A DNA stretch of 64,000 nt from Sodiomyces alkalinus F11 (Eukaryota; Ascomycota; Sordariomycetes; Glomerellales; Plectosphaerellaceae), in the NCBI RefSeq assembly GCF_003711515.1, contig NW_021167081.1, forward strand, positions 1,762,740 through 1,826,739, written 5' to 3'. Positions 35,580 to 48,773 of the stretch are shown here, one piece after another (within the stretch, counting starts at the first letter, position 1; every line of letters starts with the position of its first letter). A program made the translations under genes and the position numbers. A model generated the notes under the pieces. That model did no database searches and was not told the DNA's origin. It worked only from the letters and a program-made list of their open reading frames with translations.

Positions 35580-36059
35580 TACCCCCTAATTATTACGCCG
35601 TGATTAGCGGAACGATTACTTAGCCTAACCTTAACCTAGCCTTATTTTTAACCTTAAAATAGTCTTGAAGGGTCGTGTAATACCCTTAATATCGAGTTAA
35701 AAGGCAGGAATAAAAGCTGTAAAATAGTAAAGAATAATACTAATAGTAGTAAATAATAAAGGAAAAGTGCTATTAATAGTAGTAGTAAACAGGTAATAGT
35801 AGGGCCTTCCGTAGATAATTTAAAGGCGTTATACCGGCGTTTTAGAGCTTTTGGATCCTCCCTCTTATAACCTCTTATACCGTTATTTTTTCGAGGAATT
35901 TAACGATATTAAACTAATTTTCTATAATTTTTCTAATAATAGTAATAAAAATAATAATAATAGCGATATAGTGAGTATCGGAGCTTTATTTTTAGTGGCG
36001 CGTGCTAACTGGTAGCGTCGTTTAGGCTCCTCCTACTCTCTTAGCGGTTACTTATACGG

Positions 36060-36640
36060 CTACGGCGAAGAAGGCTTCGTCTAATAGCGTTAAGAAGAAT
36101 AAGGGTAAGGGTACCGGTAAAAAGGGTACTACTATAAGTTATTGTAGCGCGTTTATTCTGGATCTAATTACTCTAGACCTTAGCTAATTCCTAATAGACT
36201 ACTAAGGGCAGTGGTAATAATAATAATAACGATACCGATAACGATTTTATTCTAGTCCTATTCGAACCGCCCTGTCTTAAATGCGTAAAGGGTATTTATT
36301 CTAGAAAATAGCGCTCCTTTAATTACTATATTTCCGTTCCTGGGCGCTCTAATAGGTGCTAAAAGTGTAAGGATAAAAACTATATATACTACCCTCTATA
36401 AGTTTTTACCCCCTATTTAAGGCGCTTTATAATTATAATTATATACTCTATTTCGTATTAGCTTAAAGATATATACGCTATTAAGCTTTACGACTGCTAA
36501 CCTATACTTATAGTTTTTCTAGCCTTATCTTATTAGTTAAAATTCTATTTAACTATATTATAGTCCGAAAAATCGATAAGGACTCGGAGGACGATAATAA
36601 GAAGGTGTATTTATCGCTTTATTTCTAAGGATAAAAGCTC
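36060..36640 (+). pseudogene. Antisense accessory ORF of Copia-B with paired Cys motifs
   Basis: It lies on the strand opposite to gag-pol, in the 1.75 kb between RNase H (ending about 37340) and the 3' LTR. The plus-strand frame reads SGNNNNNDTDNDFILVLFEP, directly followed by PCLKCVKGIYSRK. After a TAG stop come RSFNYYISVPGRSNRC and, after a TAA, KCKDKN (about 36219-36390). The pattern PCxKC ... RCxKC with surrounding basic residues resembles the antisense ORF of Gypsy-2. Upstream, in another frame (about 36065-36140), is a Lys/Gly-rich stretch, AKKASSNSVKKNKGKGTGKK. All interruptions are TAA/TAG. It has no named domain; it could bind nucleic acid or zinc, which is inference. Confidence 0.55.
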
Positions 36641-37339
36641 TAACTAACTAATCTTACGTAGTTCTTCGCTAAGCTTAAATAAACAGTAAAGTTTATAATT
36701 AAGTTAATAGAAGATAACGATAATAAGAAGTTTTTCCGTAAGGAAGAACTTAAGGGAGAGTTAAATTAGCTCCCCGCTACTACTTCGAGTAGTAATTCTA
36801 CCTCCTAGCTCGCGGGGATTATAATAGATATTCTTCGGGAGAATAGGTTTATCGTTACTCCTCCTGCTAAAGGAAATAGCGTAAATATTACGTAGGATAG
36901 TGCTTAGGATAGCGCTAATAGAGCTTACTCACTTTACTAGTCTACTCCGACGTTATCTTTTTAATTTTTAGGATTTACTTTTAGGTTATAGTATAGTGTT
37001 TCGGTATTAGGATAACGATATACCCTACTTTTTACTAAATTAACTAAGCCGCCAGCGCGCGGTACGCCTAAGGCGTAGGAATTTCGACTTTAACTGCTTC
37101 TTTCTACCCCCTCCGTGCACTAATTATATTAAGATATACTCAGAAGTTCTCGAACTTTTATCGTGGAAGTACTTTTATTAATCCGTCTACTAGTATTAAA
37201 TTCGTAGTAAGATATACGACTCTAAATAATCACTTTATATTCTCCTGCCTTACCTAAAAGCGCTATATATCTATATAGCGAAGCCTAGTCTTAATTCTAA
37301 AGCTATCGTCGACTATTAAGCGTATCGTTTACGTATTAT

Positions 37340-40300
37340 TATAATAGATATCCTAAGGAGATTCTAGATTAAAGCGTATTTTGATAAAAAAACGCTTTAA
37401 ACCTATTATTTCTTTCGCCACTTACTCTAAAACGAGTAGCTTTACTTCGGTTATAAACGTTATTACGGTTACTTACCTTATTACTTTCTATATAATTAAT
37501 CCCCTAAATAGGCTAATAAGGTAACCCTATAAAGATCTTTATATATCTAAATCGTCTATAAAAGAGGCATCGCTTACGATAACTATCGCCTATAAACTAA
37601 TACTCGATCCGTACTAAATTAAGAGGTCCTTTATTATAAATAAATAGCGGATAGCTTAGTCTACCGCCTTATAATGCTTAGGAGAGGAGTTTCTAAGAAA
37701 GCGGGAGAGGATAGAGGCGGCGAATACTATATTAGGACGTATTATAACTACTATATAAAGCACTAATCCGACCCTTTCTTAATAAGATTTAATCTCTTAA
37801 GCGGTGGCTTTATCTTCTCTCTTCCGGTATTCTATAACGGGAATAGGGATTATTAGGCAGGTATTTAAAGCGTTTAATTTAAACCTAGCTACGATCTTTT
37901 CGATATATAAGTCGTGGGAGAGGAAAACCTTATATTAAGGGCGATCTTAAGTAATCTTAATACCTAAAAACTAATCGGCTTCCCCCTTTTCCGATTCCTC
38001 GAACCTTATTTTAATCCCTTTAATAATCCTAAGGCCGTTTATAGCACTATCTCTATAGAATAATATAAGAATATCGTCTATAAAAAAGATAACTAATATG
38101 TCTTAAGCCTTAGTATAGAATAGGCACGGTTCTTCCTTACTAGCTTTTATCCCCCATTCTATTAGGGTGGCCGTAAAGGTCTAGAACTATAGTCTAGGCG
38201 AGTCGCGTAGTCTATATAGTGCTTTATTAAGCTCTAAGCACTTATCGGGCTACTTAAATCTATCGGAAAATTCGTATATAACGGGCGTTCCTATTTTACT
38301 CCTCTAGACGTTAACGAAGGCGTTAACGATATTAAGTTACTTAATCTCTAGATTAAACTAAGTAGCTAGGGCTATAATAATACGAAAAGATTATATAGCG
38401 AGCGTTATTACGTAGGTTCCCTTAATTATTAAGCTCTCTTTTAGGTCCCCTCGAATATATAAGCGTGCCTTATATCGTTCGAGATATTCGTCTTAGTCGA
38501 ACTTATAGGTAAAAACCTACTTTAACGGAGAAGACTTTAACTTCGCCTCTAAACGCTTAATTTCTCTTTATATACGCTTTTTAATTAGCTTATTTACCTC
38601 CTTCTACGCGGCTTCCTTAAACCGTTCACGTATCGGGTAGTTAGTAAGCTCTCGCTAATACCTTTGTATAGCCTTTAGATGGTCGCGATAAACCCTACCG
38701 TTAATTAAGGGCTTCGGTGATATTATAGCCTCTCTTTTAGTATTCGAATAGGTATTTATTTTAGTATTGGCTACTCCGAGGATTATTAAATTAAAGGTTA
38801 AAAGCCCTTCTAGCTCGTCTTAGCGCTCTTCTTTATTAATTAGATAAGAAAAAGGTATAAGTTAAAGGTATATCTGGCTCTACCTAATATATCCGTGGAT
38901 TAATCCGAATAGTCTTTCCTTAAGCACGGCGATCGGTAATTCTTACACTAGCACGCGTTATTTCCTTTACTAGTATACTCTTTTTCCTTTAATAGGCAGT
39001 CACCTTAGGAGTCGGTCGGATAAGTAGTCTAGATCCGGACGCTATAGTGCGGCTAATACCGTGGTGCGGATTAAGGGTAGCTAGTCCTTATACTGTCGCC
39101 TATATACTCCTTTCTATAGTTAAATTCGTCGAAGTATCCGTATTAAGCTCTAGTATATATAATCCTAGCGTATCGGTTACGGTATCTTCTTATATAGCCA
39201 CTCTGTTATCTTATTAGTCGGAAGAATTATTAATTAAGAGTTCCTCCGAAGACTACGGCTCTACGCTTATAACCTAAAGATTCCTACTCTAAGGATTAGG
39301 TATTACGTATAGGGTTTAAAGTCCTGTTACGGGCGGTTTAGGTGTATTAGGTATATCTAGTAGCGGCGATAAAGCGTCTAATTTAGGCTTTACTACTTCT
39401 ACCCCCGAGTTCGAACCCGTGGACTATACTTATTCTCTAAAAGGTACGCTATTAATTAATCCACCCGGAGGGTAGGCCTATAGAATAAAGTCGTTATCTT
39501 TATCTTCTTATATTTTATAAGTTATAAGCTAGTTTCTCGCCTCGGGCTCTAGGATTTATTCTGCTTCTTTAAGCTATAGTTTATAAAATAGCTACTCGTT
39601 AAACTATATATTACGCGCTATAATAACCTTCTAAAGCTATGGAATCTATACTCGGTAAATATTATAGGTAATATAACCTATAAGATACCTAATATATCCC
39701 CTTAGTTAAACCTTATATAGTTTCCTATTCCTCCTAGCCTCCTTATCCCTTACTATTAGATAGGCGCGGTAGCCGTAAGCATAAATACCACTCTAATCAG
39801 GGCGTAGGTCGGCTATATACTCTCTTACCGGAATCAGCGTATTATCTCTAAACTATAAGTTAAGGATTTCTACTAGGGATTTCTATCCGTGTTATTATAA
39901 GAGACTTATATTATATAATAACGCTGCCGTTCTAGTACTCTCTAGCTATTTATCTAGTAGAATTCCTACTCCATTAAGTATAGTACTAGACATTATAATA
40001 ATTAGTTAACCGGCTTTTTCGCTACCTCTATTCGGTTTATAGGTATAGGGCAGTGCGATTTCTATATCGATCTCTTGACTACTCGTCTATAGCTGTGTTA
40101 TTAAATCCCCTGCTAAATTAACGATTAAGGGCTTATTATTACTGCGTATCTTATAGATATATAATATAAACTGCCGATTAACCTATCGTTCGAAGGCTTA
40201 TAGCGCGTTATAAACCGTAATGCTATTTTTCGAAGCTAAAGGCAGTACGTAGATCCAGCCGCTATATTCGTCCTTTATTATAAGAAGATATCGTATACCG

Positions 40301-42300
40301 TTATAGCTCTTAGGTAGCTCTTAAGGATCCTAATAAATACGCTAAAACGATTATAGGGAGCGGTATTCTAATATATATTAAGATATAACTTAACGTGCCT
40401 AGGTTCGAGAGCACGTTTTATAGTCTATCCGCTTAGTTCCCTTAATTAATGTATTCCTAGCGTTACGAACTAATACTCGTAGAGCGCTTAGTCTAAGATA
40501 GCCTACTCTTAAGTGCTATAGCTATTCTTTATCGACTCGCGGATATAAAGGGTCGCAGGAAGGTCGGTAATATCGGTAAGCTTTTATTAGTCGATTAACT
40601 GCTATAACTAATATATATTAATAGTCGTAATTAATCGGAATAATACTATATAGTATCGGTTAGAATAACGAATAAGAAGAAGAAGATAAAATTAGTTTAT
40701 ACTAAAGGATAGTTATATTAAAGCGTCGAAGCAGCTTTAATAAGACTACGCTTTTGTCCGCTATTCTAAAGCGTAACGAGTAGTTATATCCCGAATACTA
40801 GATCCTAACCTTATATAATAGAGCTTCCGATATAATATTCGTGTAAAATCCCTCCACGACGACTATATCGTTAAGGTCTAAGTTAGCTTTCGGAGTACCT
40901 AAAGGTCTATTAAGAATTCCCTTAAGAAGCTATTTATCTTTACTAATAATCGGAAAGTCGGTTATACCGGATTTAATAGATCCCTTTATAGAAATAAAGG
41001 AACCTAGAATAAGCAGGTTAATTAAGTTAATAAAGTGAGTTACGCCGTAATTATTAAGAAGAGTACTTTACAAGAGCGGGTAAAGGCCTAGTCGGAGCGC
41101 GGCGTAGATCCTAAGGACCTTTTCTATAGTATAGATAAGGGTAGGATCCAGGATAATTATAATAACCTTTCTAGGATACCTATCTCCCTTATTACCGCCA
41201 CTCTCCGAGCTTTCCTATCCCTTTTTCGATAGTTTTTCGCGTAAGCTCTTCCACTTTAAGAGCTTAATCTCCTTCCGTATCTTCTTACACCACTTATTAT
41301 TAATATAGGTATTAGATCTCTACTCGTATTTTCCGGTTAGAGCGTACTCTAGCTTATTATAGTGCTCTAGCTTCTAAGTGTATTCGCGTCGATAGGGGTA
41401 ATTAGTACTCTTCTTCTTGGGCTTTTTTCCGCCTTTATTAGTATCTAAGCGGTCTTTTAGGGTCGCGTAAACGCTATAGCATATACTATCCGTGGTTAGA
41501 GCGCTTATAATAGCGTTAAACTCGCGGCCGTATATTAGAAGATCGGAAATCTTATCGCTATAAACCTCTTTTATTATTAGCTCCTAAAGCTTAGTTTCTA
41601 CCTAAATAGGCGTAAACTTCTATCTAACTACTATTAGGAAGTTCCGAATAATAGTAGGTCCTTTAATCTCGGCTACCTTTTACTAATATACGCGTCTAAT
41701 AAGGGTATTCTACTCTATATACTATATAGCCACTTTAGTATTAGCTTAATAAGCGTCTTATAGATACTTTTCGTATACTTATCTTACCTCTTTCTTTATA
41801 TAAATACTACTTAGAGCGAAACTACTCTTAAGTTCTTTTATTATATAGTATAACATAAAGTATCGATTTTATTTTTTCTCTTTATAGCCAGGATATTTTT
41901 TAATAGCCTTTTCGATAGCCTATTAATAGATAGAGGTCTTTATAGTGGTTTTAAGTAATTAATTAGCCTTATCGAGCGCCTTAATAAGCCGACTAAGCTT
42001 TTAATTCTAGGCTATAGTCTACTAATTCTTAATTTCGGCGAGGCATATAAGCTCCTACGTTAAGGGTATAATAGTATCGTCGTCCTCGTCTTAGGAATAC
42101 TATTCGCGTAGTTAATCCAGGGATTTAGGTATAATATACTTAGGACGGTTATTTAGCTAATCCTTTTAGCTAGGCTTAAGTAATACCTAGACCTTTATCC
42201 CTTACGTATATGACTGGATATAGAAGATCTAATTAGCCTATTACCGCGTGGATTTAAGGCGCGGGATACTAAGTGCTTTAGCCGTGATCTCGAGCTTATT
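37340..42300 (-). pseudogene. Copia-B gag-pol relic
   Basis: Minus-strand domains in Copia order: gag in the right part (about 41000-42300, poorly preserved); integrase about 39800-40420 (DEYSGWIYVLPL with changes, PYTYKPNRGSEKAG, STRTAALLYNIS); RT about 37800-38700 (LNKALYRLRDSPRLWYKDL, EPCLFY, FFIDDILIL in place of YVDDIL); RNase H about 37340-37690 (PKHYKAVD.AIRYLF, SDASFIDDLD, EVKLLVLE.VAKEI). Integrase before RT defines Ty1/Copia. Every domain has TAA/TAG stops. Confidence 0.85.
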
Positions 42301-42456
42301 CGATATAGTATCGAGTAAGGGTTTAACGAATAAGAGCTTATTATTAGTAGAGAGAGCGTAGGAGGGCTCCGTAATACTATAGAAGTATATAAAAATAAAC
42401 GTAGATAATAGATTAGTAGGAAGTTACTAGTTACTACTACTACCCGGGCTTATAAC

Positions 42457-42619
42457 TATTAAATTAACAGGAGCGTGCTTATAGGGAGCGTTGATTTAAG
42501 AAATATATAATTATATTATATATAAAAGAGAAAGAAAAAGGGGGCGGGTATACGTGTCCTAAATATATCTACCACCTTCTAAGCGAGGATAGTAGGGCAC
42601 CTCTAACTAATAGGAGAGC
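42457..42619 (-). repeat. Copia-B right LTR, first part
   Basis: First 163 bp of the 196-bp LTR, interrupted after AGAGC (42615-42619) by Copia-A; it continues at 48741. Confidence 0.9.
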
Positions 42620-42883
42620 TATCGTATAGGCACACGGACCACGACGTGGTCTATAGGGGATCCAGGAGGGATCCACGCTATAACTAAGGGCTTCGGATAT
42701 AACAGGGGCGGATACCGGAAAAGACCGGATAGAATCTAAATAACTTAGTACCTATAATAGAGTCTTCACCACCTAAGTTAAGGGTATAAGAGACTCTCCT
42801 AGATATAACTTAATATAATACACACACACGAGATTTCTGCTCTACTAAGTTAATTATTTAAGTGCCTATTTTAACGTGCCATA
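42620..42883 (+). repeat. Copia-A 5' LTR
   Basis: 264 bp, matching 48474-48735 (262 bp). They differ by transitions and a 2-base indel near the middle. Confidence 0.95.
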
Positions 42884-43099
42884 GTTATAAGCCCGGTTTA
42901 TAATGCCTAAAACGATAGATATTAATAAGGCTACCCGTATTCTACTATAAAAAAGTAATTACATCTATATAAGCACTCTTAAATAACTATTATCCACCAA
43001 TCAGAGTAATTAAGAGATTAATTAACATACCTATTAATTAACTAACCGATAAACGATAATCTAGTAAAGATATCTTCTAACGTATCTAACGCTGAATAA

Positions 43100-46000
43100 A
43101 AGGCGGCCGCTACTACCCTTATTAACTAGAGGGATTAGGCAGTTTAGGAGCGCGCCGTACGCGGTAAATCGGCCTCCTACTAGGATAACTACCTTAATCT
43201 AAAGCTAAGCGATAAGGAGGCTAACGCCTATCTTCTCCCTATACCTATACCACCTAACGTTTATAAATACGAAGCCCTCGCCGTAGACCCTAACGCGGAG
43301 GAGGCCACGGCTACTACCGTCACGGCTACTCCGTCTTCTACTATCACGCTGGAGGGCGATAAGGCTATGGATACTATAGAATCTACGGCTACCACGGCCA
43401 CTACCACGGCTACCGGTAAGAAGAAGACGGCCGCCCGCTATAAGGCCACGGCTATAGCCGTAACGAAAAAGCCCCTAACTAGGACGCCTATATCTATTAA
43501 CGACCTCTCTAAAAAGGGGTCTACGTATTACCTATAAGACCGCCGTGTATACCGCGAGGAAAAGGTAGACTACGACGCGTAGTAGAAGGAATTTAACGAG
43601 GTACGTTTCTATATTAAAGGAAATATCTATACTATATTACGTAACCTCCTCGCCTAGCTATAGGACGATACCGTAAATAAGCTATAGGCCTGGATTACCC
43701 TCTTATACGCGTACGCAGAACTAATACCTATAGACCTCCGTAAGGAAGCCCTAGTCCTATACCGACGATATACCACGCCTATAAAGGCTATACCTAAGGA
43801 TATAGACGCCTAGGTGGTAAGCTAGAAAATAGCGATAATACACTATAAATATATAAGCGTTATAGAGCTATTAAGCGCAGACTATTAGGCGGAAAACGCG
43901 TTAAAAGCTATTAGACCTATCGCCTAGGAATAGAGTAATAACTACTGAGTAAATAACTATGATAAGATTACGGAAAACGAGCTAACGATTAACGACTTCG
44001 TAAAGGCTCTACGTGCGGTTCTTAGTAATATAAAGAGCCTATAATCCACCGCTATAAAGCCTAGAGTTAGGAGAGGCACGTTTAATACCCTTAGGAACCT
44101 CCCCGATACGAAGGATACTGCTAATAATGATAATAATAAGAAGCGCCCTCGTAGTAACACGTCCGTAAAGGCTATCCCTCCCGTAACGAGGAGGCCTTAT
44201 AAGATATATAAGAATACCTATACTACCGCCGCATATTAGTATATAAGGCCGGATATACGCTCTTATACCTAGTATGGCCGTGAAGATATTATAAAGGTCG
44301 CGGAAAAGAAGATACGTATTTATAGTTTTAAAAGCCGCATGGATACCGCGATATAGAAGAGGCGGGAAGTAATAGCTACTACCGCTAATAAGATAGAGGA
44401 AGTCTAGGAAGATTAACTCTATAATACTACGCCTACTACTATAGTTTATAAAGACCTGTCCGTCACCGCGACAGGGAGACTAGGAGCCCCCTTAACCTAG
44501 GGGGTGGCGCATCGTCGTACGACGATACTATTAAGATTATAATAAGAATAGGGGATATCCCTTTCTATTAACTAAGCCAGAGCGCTATTACACTACGCAA
44601 TCCTAGACTTAGGATCGTTAATCTATATCTTTAATAATTAAGACCGTTTTACGGCCGTTAGACTAGCCACGGTTAATTTATTAACGCTTTAGGTGGGTAC
44701 TTATAAGGCTCCTATCCTCGGATACGGATATATTAAGCTGCGTGTATAATCCCTAGCGGGCACGAAGAGGCTACTACGCCTTTATAATGTTATATACTAT
44801 AAGGAATTCGTTACTAATATCGTCTTAGAATGCTAGCTACGCCTATAAGGCTACCGCTAGGATACCGTAAACGATATTATTATTAGCTCCGCTAATAACC
44901 GGCCTATCTATAAGCTACTAAATATCCACGGCTAGTATATAATCGAGCGCGCAGAAGCCACGGCCGCTACCGTATTCGCGGTCTCGGTAAGGTATCCCCG
45001 CGATAACCCGTATAGAAGATTATGATAACCGCAGTAACCGTAGAAGACTACGGTATAACGGTAGCACGAACGCCTTAGCTACTACGGCACCGATACTCTC
45101 GTAAAGATCGTTAATACTACTTAGGGGGTAAAGATAAAGGGACCTTATATAACGGACTATAACGCGTGTGGGTAATCGTAAATACCTACATCGATCTGGC
45201 AGATACTATCCCTTTACCCGTTAAAGCCCGTAGAGGCCCTGGCTATTAATCTTTATAATCTAGAAAAGACGGAGCCGTTAGCAGGCGGCCTGTATAAGTC
45301 TATTATATTCGTTATAGACGTGTACACAGGTTATACATAGGATTACTACCTATAGAAGAGAGACTAAGGCTTTATCCTGCATGCATTAAAAGACGTTTTT
45401 ACCTTACTTAAGACCTAATTTAACGTCCGGCTATATATCCTACGAGCCGATTCCGAGATATTTTAGCACCTAGAGGTTATTACTTTCCTCGCTGCTAAGG
45501 GAGTAGAAGGCTAGCCGTCGGTATTATATTTATAGAATTAAAACGGCGTTATAAAATGGATTAGAGGTATAGTTAAGAGAAGGGCGAGGGCTATAAGGAT
45601 TAGAGCTAATCTGCCTATATCTATCTAGTCTAAGATCTTTAAGACTACTATATATCTATATAATAGGACGTCACGATATATTAACGACTAGCGAACGCTA
45701 TATAAAGGCCTATGCGGCCGTTAACCTAACCTTATATACCTATAAGCTTACGGCTATAAAGCCTTTATAAAAATGCGTAATGCCTAAGCTAAAAGGAACC
45801 GCCTATAAAGGCTAGAACCGAAGGTATAGATCGGTTATCACGTCGGATACTAATCCTCGAATAGCTTCCGTATTTAGCTACTATACCTAATAGATATTAT
45901 CACTACGAGAGATATAGTCTTTAACGAAGATAAGATATTTAACGGCAGGATTAAAACGCTATAAGCTATAGCTTCCGCCGAGGAAATCAGGGAACGCCTA

Positions 46001-48340
46001 TAATCTATCCGTATTATCTAATCTAATAAGACCGCGAATAGGCTACTATTAAGGGGTATAGCCGTAGACATATTAGATCTTAAGTTGGAAGACTCTAACG
46101 CTACCGTTATTATTACGGGTAAAGGCGACGCTACCGCTATTACTACGGATAAAGGCGAGGCTATCACTATTACTACGAGAGAGGCTACCGCTATTACTAC
46201 GGACACTTTACGGTTTACCACTACGAGGTTTAAACCGTTTCCCACGCCTTTAATATCCCCGGAAGATCCCGCACGCGCGTTCCTTATAGCGTTAGCGGTG
46301 GTTAGGGGAATTAAGGTGGAAGAATACGATAACCACTAACGGATAGCCGCGGATACCCTTAGGGGGTGCCTGTCGGCCGTACGCCTATCGGCCACACGCC
46401 TATCTATTGCGAGAACTATTTTAAGTCTATATATAACCGAGAAGGTCTAGAACGATAACGCCTAAAAGGCGTTCTTTAATGCTAGCAGGACTTATAACCC
46501 TATACGCGTGAGGAAGTAAGCTATTAACGATAGCGATATTAGTGCTATAGATCCCCCTTATATCTCCTAGCCACTATCGCACGTGACCCGCGAGGATCTC
46601 CCGCCTTTACTAAACTACTACCGCGATATACGCCTTTACCCGTTACGGGAGCAGTGGTTATAGGCCGAGGGGGAACACCTTAAGGGGCACCGATAGATAG
46701 GCTGCTAATAGGAGGTAAGTAGTGATTAGGCTGATAAGTAATAAGTCCTCGCCTATAGATAGGTATACACCTATACATTTAATAAGGAGGGCACCCTCCT
46801 TAAGTATAAGGCACGCCTTATAGTCCGAGGGAATTAATAAAAACGGTTAGAGACTAAAGATAACTACGCTGTAACGCTAGCCTCGCGGTCCTTCTGTATA
46901 CTAATAGCGATCGCTACCCGATTTAACCTAGAGATAAGGCAGTTCGACGCTATTAACGCGTTCGTTAACGCTAGCCTTAAGGAAAAGGTGTTTATAAAGA
47001 TGCCGTAAGGCTACGAAGTACTAGGTAAGGTCCTGCTACTACAGAAAGCCCTCTTCGGCTTAAGGGTATCGCTACTACTATAGTAAGAAAAATTTAGCGG
47101 CACTCTATAGAGGATAGGATTCACGGCTATACCTAATAACCCCTATATTATACTCCGCGACGGTTTAATCCTATTCTTCTATATCAACGATATCGGACTT
47201 ATCTACTATAGAGATCGTAAGACTAATACCGATAACCTCGAGGCCGTCCTTAAGCGAAGCTATAGGTTATTGGGAGGCGAGGAAATCTGCTAGTTCCTAG
47301 GAATTAAGGTCCTAAGGGATAGAGCTACCCGTAGATTATAGCTATTATAATCCTCCTATATAGAGAAAATCGCGGTTAAATACTACGCAGATATACTCTG
47401 CCGAAAACCACTAAAGGTCCTATTATTAACGATAAAGCCGTTAATGCCCCGCGACGGTATACGCGCGTCGATTCCCGAGGTCCGCTAGTACTAGGGTATA
47501 ATCGGTTCTATCCTGTATACCGTTATCGTGATAAGACCCGATATCGTGTTCGCCTATTCGAAGCTTTCCTAATATAACGTTAACCCCTCCTCCGACCACT
47601 TTAAGAGGGCTTAATAAATACTGCTATTCCTATATTATACAAGACACTACTACCTAGAATTCGGCGGGGATAGGCTCTTCCTAGTAGTAAGCGACGCGTC
47701 CTTTAGGGATAACCTAGACCGTAAGAGTTTATAGGGATATATAATAAAGCTTTTTGGGGGAACCGTTAACCAAAAGGCGGGTAAGTAACTAATAGTGACG
47801 ACGTCGTTAATAGAGTCGGAACTGCTCGCTCTTACCGAAGTAGCTAAGGAGACGCTATTCGTTAGCCGGATATTAAGGGATTTAGAGCTTTAGTTAGACT
47901 AATAGTAACTATAACTATACTACGATAATTAATAGACTATTAACCTCGTTAATAAGAAGGCATAACGTCTACGAATAAGGCTACGGCACGTCGATATTTA
48001 TAACTAGTAGGCACGTTAGTTAGTATAGCAGGGCTTCTTTAAGGTTACGTACGTTAACACGAAGGAGATAATCGCAGACGGTTTAATAAAGGTATTACCG
48101 GAGGCAGGGATTAAAAGACTATAGTAATAGCTTAATTTAACGGATTAAAAGGATCGTATTAAGTGGTCTAAACGACTACACGAAGAGATTAAACGTGCTA
48201 AAGCCACGACCGTAGCGACTACGAAGGCCCCTAAAGGCATAGCAGATCCGATAGATATAGATCCGATTAAGTAGATCCGGCTAATCAGAATCGAGGAACT
48301 AATTAAGATAGAATTAAATTAAACGGTTAAATAGGGCGGA
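43100..48340 (+). pseudogene. Copia-A gag-pol relic
   Basis: Plus-strand domains: gag about 43100-44450 (long Ala/Thr-rich and charged N-part); integrase about 45290-45800 (IIFVIDVYTGYT, ILRADSEIF, QN or .N.NGVI); RT about 46780-47330 (KARLIVRGN, ATRFNLEIRQFDAINAFVNA, KALFGLR, FFYINDIGLI where the DD pair has become ND); RNase H about 47690-48130 (SDASFRDNLDRKSL.GYI, ESELLALTEVAKE, LRHVDI). Most interruptions are TAA or TAG. It cannot encode a working polyprotein. Confidence 0.88.
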
Positions 48341-48473
48341 TTTAGATCCCTTTTACGAGGGCGTTTTCCCTTAACTATTAATTTTACGATGGAAAAGTTA
48401 AGAGCGTTTAGTTTAAACCGAAGCCTCTGATTAGTTAGTTAACCTAAGAAGACCCACCCTAACTAAGGGGGTG

Positions 48474-48735
48474 TATCGTATAGGTATACGGACCACGACA
48501 TGGTCTATAGGGGATCCAGGGGGGATCCACGCTATAACTAAGGGCTTCGGATATAATAGGGGCGGATACCGGAAAAGACCGGATAGGATCCAAATGACTT
48601 AGTACCCATAACAGTCTTCACCACCTAAATTAAGGGCATAAGAGACTCTCCCAGATATAACTTAACATAATACACACACACGAGATTTCTGCTCTACTAA
48701 GTTAATCATTCAAGTGCCTATTTTGACGTGCGACA
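48474..48735 (+). repeat. Copia-A 3' LTR
   Basis: 262 bp. It is less RIP'd at its right end, towards the normal DNA, than its partner. Confidence 0.95.
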
Positions 48736-48740
48736 AGAGC

Positions 48741-48773
48741 ACCATACCGTGGCTCATATGATAGAATGTGACA
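48741..48773 (-). repeat. Copia-B right LTR, last part
   Basis: The remaining 33 bp of the Copia-B LTR, nearly free of RIP. The matching bases at 35547-35579 are RIP'd. It ends in GTGACA and is followed by TGGAA, the target duplication. Confidence 0.85.

Larger units (their letters stand above)
42620..48735 (+). mobile_element. Copia-A copy 1: complete Ty1/Copia element inserted in the Copia-B LTR
   Basis: A 6116-bp element with LTRs 42620-42883 and 48474-48735 and a perfect target duplication AGAGC (42615-42619 and 48736-48740). Ends are TATCGTATAGG (RIP'd TG) and GTGCGACA. The polypurine tract AACTAAGGGGGTG precedes the 3' LTR. Same family as the minus-strand fragment at 1529-3588. It inserted after Copia-B. 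Confidence 0.95.
35384..48773 (-). mobile_element. Copia-B: complete Ty1/Copia element, with Copia-A nested in one LTR
   Basis: The left LTR is 35384-35579 (196 bp). The right LTR is 42457-42619 continued at 48741-48773 (163 + 33 = 196 bp), split by Copia-A. The start is TATTGAATTAAC (TGTTGAATTAAC before RIP). The ends are GAATATAATA on the left and GAATGTGACA on the right. The target duplication is TAGAA (35379-35383) versus TGGAA (48774-48778), differing by one G-to-A change. Gag-pol runs on the minus strand. The internal region of 6877 bp is heavily RIP'd. Confidence 0.9.
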
